This document shows positions 1 to 12,444 of a DNA stretch of 64,000 nt, in pieces. Each line of letters starts with the position of its first letter. The first letter of the stretch is position 1. Position numbers and translations under genes: made by a program. Source of the stretch: Yamagishiella unicocca (Eukaryota; Chlorophyta; Chlorophyceae; Chlamydomonadales; Volvocaceae); contig BDSL01000023.1 of NCBI GenBank assembly GCA_003116995.1, forward strand, positions 496,001 to 560,000, given 5' to 3'. The notes under the pieces were generated by a model. It did not search any database and was not told where the DNA came from. It worked only from the letters and a program-made list of their open reading frames with translations.

Positions 1-3000
1 GCCGAGGCCCGTGTCGTACATGATCGCCAGGGCGCCGTACACCAGCGTCTGCGCGGCCATGTGGGCCATCGGGCTGCCGAAGACGTCCCAGTCGAACGGC
101 TTGCCTCGCTTGCCGAACGGGAACCCGGAGCTGTACGGCAACGCCACGGCACATCAGCAGTGCCGTACAAGCACATGGATTGGGGGGAAATTGCGTCAGT
201 TGTGCGAGCGCTGTATGGGTTTTGATTAGGCTCGGGCTCGACCGACAGCCCCGCCGGGCTCTTTCCCTTCACCGACCGAAACACGCACGCCGTGGAACCC
301 GAGTCCCCCGAGGGAGGGAACCCCCCCCCCCCGGACTCAACTCGTACGTCGACTGCACGTCGTACATGCCGCGCGCGAAACAGTAGTGCGGCGACGCCGT
401 GCGCAGGGCCCACTTGGCGCCGGTGTTCCATGCGTGCAGCGAGCCGGGCCGGGGCACCAGCATCTCTATGAGGTCGCAGATCCACGTCACCACGAAGCCC
501 AGGTAGCCGGTTAGGAAGTAGGCGGTGTTTAGGCGCTGTAGGGCGCGCATCTCGTCCTGGACCGGCGGTGCGGGCGGAGAAACGGCGGCGCATGGGGGTG
601 AGCAGCTACGACCGATGAGGCAAGGGAGGATCATCTACCGCCGGCTCAACGACTGCAATCAGGTATCCGCAAGAGTAGGAATGCGGTGCCAAGCCCAATG
701 CCGCTGTCATCATAACCCCAGTCAGAATGTCCGGCCGGGCACAGAATCGCACGAATCAGCCGTGCGTGGCTCGCAGCATAGTCGCAACTCATCGCACCCC
801 ATTTTTTTGTACCCCCACGCACTCATAATCCCAACCCTTTTCCTCGTCGACTTCATTTATCGTTTAAGTGTCGACCCCCGGGCTTCCTCTCAACTTTCCA
901 TCACGTACACGCAGATCGCGCTTCTCTCCCCCAGTCCCCCAGTCCCTCAATCCCCCAGTCCCCCAGTCCCTCACTCCCCCAATCCCCAGGTCTCCCAGCC
1001 CCTCTTCTCACCCGGAAGAGGAAGTGGAGCATGTAGGTGAGGCTGATGCCCGCGGGTCCGAAGCCCCACAGCAGCCCCGCGCACGCCGCCAGCCGCGGCC
1101 CGCTGTACTGCGGCAGCCTGTAGGCCGCGATCAGCAGCAGCAGCCCCACCGCGGAGACGCTGTAGCTGAGCAGGTCCCAGATGTAGTTGGCCAGCCAGTA
1201 GGCAGTAGCCGGGGCGCCACTCACCAGCTGCAGGTGCTTGCTGTTGTTGTCTTGCTCCCTGGGAGGCGCCCGCCGAGTATCGGTACACGTTGCGGGACGG
1301 AAAAACGGTTGGGGAGGTGAAATGGTTGGGGTTCGGTTGGGGGTTGGGCGTTGTGGTGAAGGTCGGCTGACGGGGAGTGAGTGGCGAGAGGGATGGATGG
1401 GGTGGGCAGCAAGGTAAGAAGATAGAGGGGACACAGCGCATGGCCGCTCATCGGGGCCGGGCCCCACCTGACGATGAACACCACGAACGACGCCGACAGC
1501 ACGCTGCTGGCCAGCACCAGGCACAGCACCAGCATCAGGCTGGCGGCGTCCCGCTGGACCCGCACCACTGGCTCCGAAACCAGCGTCGGCAGCGGCCAGC
1601 TGACGGCGGAGAAGGAACCCACAGCCGCGGCGGCGGCGTCCGCCGCCGTCGTCAAGTGTCTGCGGCCGGGCCCATCCCCAGCGTTACCCTCATCGCCGCC
1701 GTCACCGCCACCGCCGCCGGCAGCCGCGTTCATCGCCGCATCCACCCTCACGCTTGGCTTGCGTGCGTCGACGGCGGCGTTGGCGCCCGCCACCGGCGTC
1801 GGCAGGCCGGAGTTGATGTACGACAGGGCAGCTGTCATAGCTTCCGCCAGCGCCGTCGGCAGCGACGATACTGCGCTCTGGTTGGTCAGCAGTACGAACG
1901 ACAGCGCCGGCGCCGCTGCCGCCGCCGCCGCGCCGCCGACGGTGAGCGCCGATGGAGGCGGCAAGCCCGTCACGTGGATCGCGTCGTACATGGGCCCACC
2001 GCCGCCGTACCAGCGGTTGAGCAAGTAGGCTTCCAGGGTAGACGGACGGACGCGTGAGTCACCTGCACGCGGAGGATTCGTAATTTCGTATCGGCTCGTT
2101 CCAAATCCGCACCCGTACCGGTAGGCTCCGCCGCCAGCCGGCCTCTCTAAAACACCTCCCCCCGCCCTGGCCGCCTCTGTAACGACCCGCACTACGAATG
2201 CACCGTACCCGCAAAGAGGGTCGTGGCGCCGCTGTCGACGGCGCCGCTGCTGGCGGGATGCCCAGAAAGAAAGGCCGCCAGGCAGCTGCCGTCACCGCCG
2301 CCGCATCCCTCGCTAGCGTTGCGCGCGGCGGGCGCGGCGGAGAGCGCCAGCGGCCTGCCGAACAGGGCGGCGGCACGGGATAGCTCCAGGGGGGCCTCGC
2401 TGGGCTCCCGGACCTGGCGGGTGGGAGGGTGAGTAAAGGGTGGTCGATACTCGCCACGTCGTTGGACTACCCTGTCAAGCGACACCATGACATAAGAGGC
2501 ACTCGCTCATACGCTCATTGCATATCATGTAGCTGCCTCTTCCCAATCTATGTGCCTCTTCCCAATCTATGTGCCTCTTCCCAATCTATGTGCCTCTTCC
2601 CAATCTATGTGCCTCTTCCCAATCTATGTGCCTCCTCTCAATCTATGTACGCCGCACGCCTTGACTTGTCCCCACCTGCAGGCTGGTGATCCACAACGCA
2701 AGGTACACAAGCGCCAGAGGCACCGCCAGCTGAGTCAGCACCGCTAGCCGGTCGCGACGAGCGCATAAGGCCCGCTTGGAGACCAGTGCGCGCAGCTGCT
2801 GGCCGTACAGCCGCCAGCCAGCCAGCGAGGCCGACGGCGGCGGCGGCGGCGGTGGCGGCGGTGGCGGCAGCGGCGGCTGGTGGTGCGGGCCTGACGTCAC
2901 GCCGTTGGCGGCTGGTGTGAGTGGAGTGGCGGTGGCATCAGCGGCTATCTGCTGCTCGGCGGCGGCTGTAATCGCGAGAAACACCTCCTGGAGTTGGTTG

Positions 3001-6000
3001 GGCGGTTGGGCGGTTGGGCGGTTTGGTTGCGACGCAGGCAGGGAGGAGCGTGTGTTGGCTTGAGGTGGGGTTGCGTGGGTGGACGGTGGGCGTCTGTGGA
3101 CCCCCAGCACTGCATCACCCCCCATGCTCCTCCCCCAACCCGCCCGGTCCGCCCTCACGCGCACCTCAAGAGTGGTCAGCGACAGGCCGTAGCTGGCGAC
3201 CCCCAGCTGCTGCCGACCCACGGGTCCGTCCAGCTCCCGCAGCAGCGGCGGGAACGACCCGGCGGCCTCCCGCGGCAGCCGTACGACCAACTCCGCCCCG
3301 GCGGCGCTGAGCAGCTCCGCCGCCGGCACGTGCTGCCGTACAACCGCCATCACGGCCGCCTCGTGCAGCTGCTGCTGCAGCTGTTGCGGCGGTGGCGGTG
3401 ACGGCGGTACGCCGTCAATAATCGTCGGCGGTGCTTCAGCCGTGGTCGAGGCTGCTGTCATGGGCGCCGCGTCTGCAACCAGCAAGTGCGATTTGCCATC
3501 CAGCAGCTGCTGCGGCGTCTGCTGCTGCGGCAGCAGCTGCGGCTTCTGCTGCTGCCGGGCGTCCATCACCAACGTCAAGTTGTAACCGACGCCATGGGCG
3601 GCCTGGCGGATAGCGGCACGGGAATACCGGACAGTTACTCTTTGAAAAATGGCTGTACGACACTGGCTGTGCGGAGACGCGTGGCGGCTGGCGGGGATAT
3701 CACCACCATCCTCCCCCCCCCCCACCACCGTCTCCCCCCTGCCCGCCGTGCCTTGAGCTCCATGCCGGTCCCCTCCGCCGCCACCCTCCCTCGAGCTAGG
3801 ATGACCACTCGGTCTCCAAGCAGGTCGGCCTCCTGTGGGGGGTGGAGGGTTGGGGTTGGGAGGGTCGAGGTCGCGACGGGGAGTCACACGTGAGTTGCAG
3901 TTTGAGGAGGCACGCCCGCGCGAGGAGGAGGTCGCGACGGGGAGTCACACGTGAGTTGCAGTTTGAGGAGGCACGCCCGCGCGAGGAGGAGGTCGCGACG
4001 GGGAGTCACACGTGAGTTGCAGTTTGAGGAGGCACGCCCGCGCGAGGAGGAGGTCGCGACGGGGAGTCACACGTGAGTTGCAGTTTGAGGAGGCACGCCC
4101 GCGCGAGGAGGAGGTCGCGACGGGGAGTCACACGTGAGTTGCAGTTTGAGGAGGCACGCCCGCGCGAGGAGGAGGTCGCGACGGGGAGTCACACGTGAGT
4201 TGCAGTTTGAGGAGGCACGCCCGCGCGAGGAGGAGGTCGCGACGGGGAGTCACACGTGAGTTGCAGTTTGAGGAGGCACGCCCGCGCGAGGAGGAGGTCG
4301 CGACGGGGAGTCACACGTGAGTTGCGGTTTGAGGAGGCACGCCCGCGCGAGGAGGAGGTCGCGACGGGGAGTCACGAGTTGCGAGGTCGCGGAGGTGCGC
4401 GAGGAGGGGGGGACGTGGGACAAGGAGGGAACAGGAGGACCCTGGGGCTGGTGCCTAGCTGTGGTTGCCCCGCCGGCAGGTGGGCGGTGAGGCGGTGACT
4501 CCGCCACGAGGTGTTGCGGACGGCGGGCGCGCTCGCTCTCAGTCACGTATGTCGACCTCGCCCCCGGTCTCCTCACCACAGGGCTTCGATGGCCGACCCA
4601 CGCGACCAAGGTGGCATGGGCGTCGACGCCCTCGCACCACCCCATACCCGCCGCCCTCGCACCACCCCAGCCTCTCCCAGCACCCCCCGCTTCCCCCACG
4701 GCCCCAGCTAGACCCACCTCCATACTGTGGGTGGTGAGCACGATGGCGGAATCGTTGCGGTGCCGCCGGATAACCTCCCACGTGAACCTGTGCAGCGCAG
4801 GAAGGGAGGAGGGAGGGAGGAGGGGAGGAGGGAGGGAGGAGGAGGAGGAAGGAGGAGGAAGGAGGAGGAAGAAGGGCGGAATAGAGCAACGGTGGAGGTC
4901 AGATCGGGAACTGAGACGTGGCAGTGCGTTGGTAGTGTTGGTCATAGTGATGAAATGTCAACTGGGAAAGGATTACACGTCTGCTGATGGGTGATCGAGT
5001 AGCGAGAGTGGGTTAGGACAACACGTGCTGCACCACCTCCCCGCAGGACAGGTATACTCAAACTTTCAAGAATATTTTTCAAAACCACACGCCGTACCTC
5101 CTGCTGTACGGATCCATGCCGGAAGTCGGCTCGTCCTGCAAGCGGTGGGGGGGACCGACCGGAACCGGATTCAGCACTGGCGGAGGGGAGCCGTTGGCAG
5201 GTGGCCGTTGAGATCATGTCGAGGGTTGGATGTTGCGTAACGCTGCAGCCGTGGCCCCCTTCTGGGGTCGTTGGGCGGAGCACACTGCCTCCCAGCCACA
5301 AACGCAGCTAGCCCCCAAGCCAAGCCCACCAAACCCACTCACCAGAAACACCACTGCCGGGTCACCGAGGAAGGCGATGGCGACGCTCAGCTTGCGCCGC
5401 TGCCCCCCGCTGAGCTCCCCCGCGGCGGAATGCAGCTTGGGCGCCAGGCCCACGCTCGAGGCGGCGGCGATGGCGGCCTGCGGCGAGGACACGGCGACGG
5501 CGGCGGCGGAGTGTAACACGGCGACGGCGGCCGAGTGTAACAGGGTCCGTCGCCGGAGGCACAGCGCGACCGCGGCTGCCGTGTGAGCTGTGTGATGGCG
5601 CATAGCCGGAATAGGCAACACAGCATTCCCCATTATTAATAACATAGGGAACAGTAGCACAGCCTCTGGATTTCCTGCTGTGAAGCCAGAACCGCCTTCC
5701 TTTCTGCAACCCACGTTCTTCAGCTCGTCCCGGCGGTAGCCCTTGATCGCGCCGTACAGCTCCAGGTGCTCGTACACCGTCAGGTCGGGCCACAGGATGT
5801 CGAACTGAGGGCAGATTCCGAGGGAGCCGCGGACCTGTGCAGGGGCGGGCGCGTGTCGTACACGGCGTACGAGCAGTTACGGCACACGTGCACATGGGGA
5901 CGTGTCGAAATCAGTCTCACGACGTCAGCGCCCGCCCCGACCGAACCGAGCCGAGCGCGTCAGCCCCTATCCGACGTCAGCAAGGCTGAGCGCGCAGCTC

Positions 6001-9000
6001 CTGAATAGGCAACACCGGTAACGCACTGAAACCCTGTACGAAAACAATGTTCCAGGAGGTCCTGTTCCTTGGTTTACTGTCGCTGGCTATCTCGACCCAC
6101 ATGACGCAAGGTGCAAGACGAGTCCGTACGCCGTATGCCGTACATATTAACGTCTCCACCAGCAACCATCCGACTGCCAACCGCCAGTCCCCACCCTGAC
6201 CTTGTCCATCTGGGTCGCCACGTCGAATCCGTTGACGGTTGCGCTGCCGGCGGTTGGTTGCAGCATGCCGGTTAGGATGTGAATGGTGGTGGTCTTGCCT
6301 GCGGGGGCGGGCAGGGGTTGGGGACGTCAGTACGGCGGTGGGTGAATGGGATCGGAGAGCCGGGTCATGGGCAACCCCAACAACCCGCTCACCCGCTCCG
6401 TTGTGCCCCAGCAGGGCGGTGATGCGGCCGCTCTCGATCTGCAACGGGCGGGCCGGGGTGCGGCGAGAGGAGGGGATGCATCCTTTGTGCGGCATTTGCG
6501 TACCGGTGCATCCGTAAGTCGGCAAGCGCGGCCCAACGCCTCTACAAGGTCGCCCCTACAATCGCGTCCCGCAGCCCTCAATGCGATCATCGTACTCCAC
6601 GGCTCCCTCCCTTCCTCCGTTCCTTCCCTGGACTCCCTCCTCCATCCCCCGCCGCCGTACCCTCCTCCCTCTCAAACACTCCCCCCCCACACACACACTT
6701 CCCATGTCGAGTCGCCGGTCCTCTTCTGTACCCCCCTCTTCTCCCCCCCTCCAAACACGTACCTGCATGTCCAGGTGGTCCACCGCCACCTTGTCAGCCC
6801 CCGTGAGGCTGCGGAAGCTCTTGGCCAGACCGCGGACCTCCACCGCAGCGCCCGACTCCAGGGGGGCCCCAGGTGGGGAGAGAGCACCGCTTCCAGGGGT
6901 CAGCAGCGGACCTGAGGGGGCGGGTGCGTGCGCGGCAGAGACCAAGCGGGGGGAAAGGGTTGGATGGCGGCACCGCCGGGGAGAGACTCCGGATCAGAAG
7001 GTGGTGGGTTGTGGGAGGGAGGAGGTGGTGTCCAGAGGCAGATGAAAGGAGGGCGGGGGAGGCCCGATGCTCGAAATATCCAACCCCGTTCATGCCGCGG
7101 CGAGGCCCTCCCTGGAGGCCCTCCCTGGAGGCCCTCCCTGGAGGCCCCGAGGGGAGGCAGCCCCAGTGTGCTCACGGTTAGCTGACGAGTCGGTGCCACC
7201 GTCCGCGACCTCAGCTGTCTGACGCCCGCGGCCCCTCAGCCACTTGCCGCCCCTGATGCTGCTGGTGTTCCAGTACCGCCGATCGAAAACGAACCACCAC
7301 GGAAGCCGCTGGCCGTACGATTTGGGCAGCACCTGTACGGCAGGGGTGGGAAGGCCACGGCGTGGGTGTGGTGGTGAGGGACGGCGGGGGACGGCAGGGC
7401 ACGGGTGGGGCGCAGGACCTGAGGGAACGCGGCCGCTCGGAGGGGGAGGCAGTGGACAGGAGGAGCTGGTGGTCCCCAGCGGGTGGTCCCCAGCGGGTAA
7501 TCCATTCACAACGAAACACATGGTGCATACACAACCGCACCTTGTCCAGGTACCACGTCAGCATGCCGTACAGCACAATGTCGAGCGCCAGCATCCACAG
7601 CACGGTGGCGGCGCAGAAGCCGTTGGCCTGGGTGATGGGGGTCCAGAGCGTGCGAGGCGTAATGCCTGGGGTTGGGGGGGGCGGGGAACGTTTTAGGGTT
7701 TTTTAGGGTTTTTAGGGTTTTAGGTTTTAGGGGGTTCATAGGTGGCGAACCTGGTACCGGTGTTGGGGGACAGCGGTTGGGTGCGAAGCTGGCCGACCCG
7801 CCCCTCCCCTTAGCCCGCAAAGCCGCGCTGCTGCGGGCCCCTCCGGTTGGCTGATCCTCCCGAATCTTATCCCAGATCTCGTGGCTGCAATTCCCGACCG
7901 CTGTGGCTTTTTGTCTACCCTCCCATCCCCTCCTATACGCACGATTCCACCGCATTCCAAGCACTGTGGCACCTCGCACCGTCTCCCGAGCTTTCGCCCT
8001 CAGCGGCGCCAAACCTTACCCTCAGCGACCTTCTCCCAGTTGACCAGTACGGCAGCGAAGAGCGACGCGGCCGAGGGCGGGGACAGGCAGGCGGCGTACC
8101 ACGTCCAGCTGCCGTACTCGTAGATCTGGTCGTAGAATGCGGCAAAAGGAGCAGCAACTTCGGCGCACTCAGACCCATGATACTTGCATTGCCCTTTCCC
8201 CCTTGGAGCAGCAGCCATGCAAGCAACACCCTTAGCCGCGCCAGGCCCCACGCAAGCACCCAAGCAGGCGCCCTTGGGCGGCACAGACGACAGGAGGACC
8301 CTCCAGCCTCAATCCGCACACTCCATCCACCCCTCCTGCACCACCCCTCCTGCACCACCCCTCCTGCACCACCCCTCACGTGCGCTCACCGCCGGCAGCA
8401 GAAACCCCGGCAGCATGGACAGGGCGTACAGCAGCTGCGTGGCGGTTCCCGCCACTCGGCTGCTGGTGAAGAGGGTGGAGAGGCAGTAGCTGTACGACAC
8501 CAGCGCGGCGGCGTACAGCCAGAAGAACAGCAGCATCAGCCAGGCCGAGCTGTTGGAGAAGGGGTAGGTGCCGGCCGCAGCGCACAGCGCGCCGCTCAGC
8601 GCCAGCAGCAGCCAGTGGGTGAGGCCCCAGGACAGCCAGTACGACGGTTCGCTCAGACCTGTGTACGGCGGCCCGGGGGACGAGTGTTTGTGGCTGGGTG
8701 GCACTGGAAATAGTGACTGGGTGGCAGGCAAACACTTGCCGGTACCTGGCCGCGACAAACAGGGGCCAGCTGCCCGAAGTGCTGGGCTGCCGCCAGCATA
8801 CCTACCACCCACCCACCCAGCCAACCACCCACCCTGCCAGCCAACCACTCACCGAGCACGCGCATCCCCTCCCTCAGCCGCAGCTCCTTCTCCCTCACGA
8901 TGTCCCCCACCACGGCTCGTGTGGGAGGCAGGAAGGCGTACACCTGCGTACGACAGCGCACACACGGCACAAAGGGACGCAGCACATGGGTTACGGAGCG

Positions 9001-12000
9001 GAGCGGGGCCCCGAAACCACCGCCCTGCTGCGGGTCCTACACTACGCAGCACCGTACTGTCGCAATGAGAAGTGTCGTACCAGCAGCAGGTTGAAGAAGA
9101 CGGCGGCGCCGGCGGCGCCCAGGTCCTCCGTCACGGCCGGCCAGGGGAAGGGCTTGTACGACACCTCGACGTTGGCGGGCAAGGCCGTGTCGTACGGGCT
9201 GCCCACGGCGCTGTGCCGCCCAGCGTCGCCGTCGCCGTGCTCGTCGTCGTACGGGTCCCGCGGGTGGTGCCGGTCAGGATCACTCCCTTCGTACAGGCTG
9301 CGCGCTCCCGCCGCCCCCTCTGCGCCCGCCTCCGCGGTCGGCGTAACCGGCGGCGGGGACACCGGCGGCTGTGCCGGCTGTGCTGGTGCCGGGGCGGGGT
9401 TGGGCGTGTTTGACGCCACGTGGACGCCGATGACTGCCCGGTTGATTGCCAGCTGCAGGTTGCTGAAGAACCAGTATCTGCAGCCAGGAAACCGCGCACC
9501 AGCCGCTGAGAGCCGTTGCGTCAACGGGCCGTCGGGGCGCCCTACACCTCACCAAGAACCTCTCTCTCCCCGGCTCAACTGTTCCTTGCTTCACAGTCTC
9601 TACGGCTCGGTTTCTCGACCTGACTCCATCCCCTCCCTCCCCGTCTTCCAAGCGAGCGAACCAAACGTTTGCCACTCCGTCAGTGCCGACCTACGGGGCA
9701 CATTTCAGTGCCGACCTACGGGGCTCCTCTCATACCCCCCTCCCTCGACCATGCGCCAACTATCCTGTCCCGTTGCGTAAAACGGTTTTTAAACATCCCC
9801 GTCCCATCCCCCTCGCTCCCACCTGCGGTACAGCGCCAGTCCGTTCCCCCTTGTCGGCACCACCTCGAACAGGTCCAGCAGCAGCGCAGTCGGCGGCACG
9901 TCGGTGTGGTTCATGCCGATCACACTGCGCCCCAGCAGCTGCGCAGCAGGCCGCCCGCTGCCTGCGCCACCGGGTACCACAGCGGCGTCGGTCCGGCTCC
10001 GGTGCCCCTGCTGCCTCTGCTGCTGCTCCCGCGCCCCTCCGAGCTGTTGCTGGTCGAGCAGGCCGCGACGCAGAAGCACCTGCTGCTGCGGGCTGGTGCC
10101 AGCGCTTGTTCCGAAGCCGGAGCTGGCGTCCCTGGTAGCGGTCGTGGCAGTAGCTGCCGCCGCTGCTGCTGCTGCTGCGGCGGCGGCGGCCGCTCCAGGG
10201 AAGAACACCATCGCGTCCACCTGGTTTGGGTCGGCGGTGACAGCGCGGCGGGCGGCCTGCGGGGGACGTACGACGCCGGGGAGGGGAGGTTCATAGGGCC
10301 CGAGAGTGGCACTGAAAGAATTGTCGTGTTTCGGGGCCGGCTGCCCCCCGAGAGACACCTGGAGAGGTTGTCAGATGAGGGGGTGAGGATGTGGATGAGG
10401 AGCTCTCCAGAAGGCGAAAGCACCAACCCAGCTACCAGCCCGTGTGCTCGCCTCGCCCCTCCTGCATCCCGCCGGACCCTCTCCCCAGGGGATCCCACCT
10501 CCTGGCTGGCCATGAAGGTGATCTGGTTCCGGAGCACGTGCTCGTAGCAGGCGGGCGTGGAGACGCAGGTGGTGAAGTCGGCGCAAGGGTCCGCCGCCAC
10601 CATCTCGGCAGCCACCTTCGCCTCCGCCACCTCCGCCTCCGCCACCGTGCCAGCGATGCCCACCCCGCTGCCACCACTTCCCGCCAGCCTGCGCCGCCGC
10701 CACCACCGCTGCAGCAAGCCACCGCCACCCCCATCATACATGTCCCCCTCCGCCGCCTCCTCGCCTGACCGCCCCTCACCCCCCTCAGCTGCGCCACTCC
10801 TTCCCCCGGCTTCCCCCTCCTCCCCGTCTCCAAACCCAACACTCCTCGCCACAGCCCCCTCCGCCCCCACGCCCTCCAGCGCCGCCGCCGGCACGTACGG
10901 CGGCATGAACATGCAGTGGAAGTTGGTTGGCAGGTTGAAGACTGGACACACGCGAAGGCCTGGGTTGCGGGGGCAGGCCAGACCGCGAGCCAGCACCAGC
11001 GCCAGGCCGCGCACGTCCGCGGTGTCGGGCGCCAGGATGAGCCGCGCGCGGCCGCCGTGGGAGCGGAACGTGGCGGGACCTGGGTCGCGGCAGGGAGGTG
11101 GGTTGGGGGGCATGGGAGGAAGCCCGTGGGTCGGCACTGAAAAGTGGGTTTGGGGGGAATGGAGGGTAGAGGGCAGAGGGTGCAGACCGGCAGGAGACGA
11201 GTGAGGGGGGTAACGGATGGAAGGAGGCTGCGATAGGGGGTCAGGCGGCGCGTCCGCCATGAGGCACGGCCGCCAGGCGACCCATGGGACAGGTGGTTGA
11301 TGGAAGAGAGCTCCGGGTGGTACACAATGGCCGCAAATGAGGGTATAGGGTGCGCGGCACATGTCATCGGGCATGTTACCATGTCATGATGCATGATACG
11401 GTGTACAAGGAGCGGAAGACGCCTTCGCCCATGCACCCCCGCGCCGTGCCCGTGGGATGGGGATCTGGGTCGGGCAGGAAAAGATCGCAGAGGAGCCTGT
11501 CGTACCGTCGTAAGGGTCAGCCCAGGATCTTGACTCCAGGCGGATGCTGGCGGCCCCGAGGGACTCGCCATGGTGGATAGGCTTGATGTAGTACTTTGGC
11601 AGGTACATAACGAAGAAGAAGGCGACGGGCAGCAGCAGCTGGTGTTGCAGGTGTTTAGGGTCCGGAGTATGGGCGTAAAGAGGGGAAGAGGGAGGGAGCG
11701 GGAACGGTGGGGTGAGGAGCGAGTTAGGGCGAGGCGGTGGTGAGGTTGAGGGGATGGGGAGGATGGGGAGGATGATGAGGATGGTGCAGGGGGTCGGGGA
11801 TTGAGGCCAGTTGCGCGAAGGTGGGGTTGATACGCGTGCGTCTTGAATGTGAACGTTTTACAGGAGGCGCAGGGCTGTTCCGGGGTTCCTGGGTTGGGAG
11901 CGCCGCGGTTGCGCGGTGGTTGTCCTGTAGGGTTCTGCGCAGGTGGCGCCTTCTTGGAAGAGGCGGAGGAAGGAGATGTGCTCCGTAGCGATGATAGTTT

Positions 12001-12276
12001 ACTGGAGGTAACCTGGGCGCTGTTGACAAGGCGCCCCTGGCAATCGGTTGTGCCTCGCGACATCGCCTCCTAGCTTCTCAGGGCTTCCATCCCCAATTCC
12101 AGGTATTGCATCCCGGAACGCACCTGCAAGATCAGACCTGCCCATCCCCCCACGCCAAGCAGGCTCTTCCTTCCGCGCGTCTGCAGGATGAAGTTCTTGC
12201 GCAGAATGGCAAGGAACTGCCGCGTTTTATCCAGCCGTCGCGGGGGTGTCATGGCTGCTCTTTCAATTGATTCCAT
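1..12276 (-). CDS. ABCA: ABCA-subfamily full-size ABC transporter (3' end off window)
   Basis: Membrane ATP-driven transporter of the ABCA type, probably for lipids or related amphiphiles; the substrate cannot be read from sequence. Translation starts at the ATG at 12276 and the first exon (12276-12126) holds the family opening, with RQFLAILRKNF. Membrane-domain-1 exons follow at about 11.6, 11.1-10.5, 10.3-9.8, 9.5-9.1, 8.95, 8.66-8.39, 8.15 and 7.65 kb. NBD1 runs from about 6.9 to 3.2 kb: Walker A GHNGAG/KTTT (split by an intron, 6.40/6.30 kb), Q-loop region GICPQFDILWPDL (5.8 kb), signature LSGGQRRKLS (5.4 kb), Walker B/D-loop VVFL/DEPTSGMDP (5.35/5.12 kb), H-loop VLTTHSM (4.75 kb), then ADLLGDRVVILA (3.8 kb) and YGLSLTTLE (3.2 kb). 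Membrane domain 2 starts near 2.75 kb and continues to position 1; NBD2 must lie outside. The order matches plant ABCA1/AOH. Long Gln, Pro and Ala inserts are typical of algal proteins. The family call is secure; exact exon ends are approximate. Confidence 0.9.
2533..2647. repeat. 19-bp minisatellite in an ABCA intron
   Basis: The unit gcctcttcccaatctatgt is repeated about six times; the first five are nearly perfect and the last is diverged. It lies between ABCA exons at about 2.68 kb and 2.42 kb, so it is intronic. Confidence 0.85.
3867..4376. repeat. 61-bp minisatellite in an ABCA intron, about 8 copies
   Basis: A 61-bp unit beginning gaggtcgcgacggggagtca is repeated a little over eight times with almost no divergence (one a/g change in copy 8; the final copy is shortened). 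It fills the intron between the H-loop exon (about 4.75 kb) and the next exon (about 3.8 kb). The unit length is not a multiple of three, and each copy contains a cacgtgag sequence. Confidence 0.95.
4798..4880. repeat. Polypurine GGA/GGGA tract in an ABCA intron
   Basis: An 80-bp run of gga, ggga and gaa units on the plus strand with no pyrimidines, next to the H-loop exon. It corresponds to a C/T-rich tract on the coding strand and may be a long polypyrimidine region or a quadruplex-forming run. Confidence 0.7.
7691..7734. repeat. Interstitial telomere-like TTTTAGGG array
   Basis: Five consecutive units of TTTTAGGG or one-base variants lie within an ABCA intron between the exons near 7.6 and 8.1 kb. 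TTTTAGGG is the telomere repeat of Chlamydomonas. Confidence 0.85.
8330..8383. repeat. 15-bp tandem repeat in an ABCA intron
   Basis: The unit cctcctgcaccaccc is repeated about three and a half times just downstream (coding sense) of the exon that ends near 8.39 kb. Confidence 0.7.
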
Positions 12277-12444
12277 CCATTCCTCATGTATGAGTTATGC
12301 ATCCGAAAGGCGACAACTGGGTCTTTATATTCCTGTACGGCATGTCAGTTGTCCGAGCGACCCTTGGTCCACTCCTCCACGCCTACACTTTCTTGCTATG
12401 CCACCTCGAGATGTGGCCTTCTTTAGGGTCATAGAGGTAGTAGG
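12277..12444. promoter_or_regulatory. Shared divergent promoter of ABCA (-) and VPS41 (+)
   Basis: These 168 bp are all that separates the ABCA start codon (12276, minus) from the VPS41 start codon (12445, plus), so both 5' UTRs and both core promoters must fit here or overlap. A TATA-like tttatat lies at 12324-12330, about 115 bp before the VPS41 ATG. No other known element was recognised. Co-regulation is an inference from the spacing only. Confidence 0.6.

Noticed and set aside
1377..2057. Long plus-strand open frames across 1-12 kb, such as this 226-codon one
   Set aside because: They are antisense shadows of GC-rich ABCA exons; the minus strand carries the conserved transporter motifs.
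3867..4376. Regular 61-bp repeats as a possible CRISPR array
   Set aside because: The units are contiguous and identical over their full length with no unique spacers, and the locus is an intron of a eukaryotic gene.
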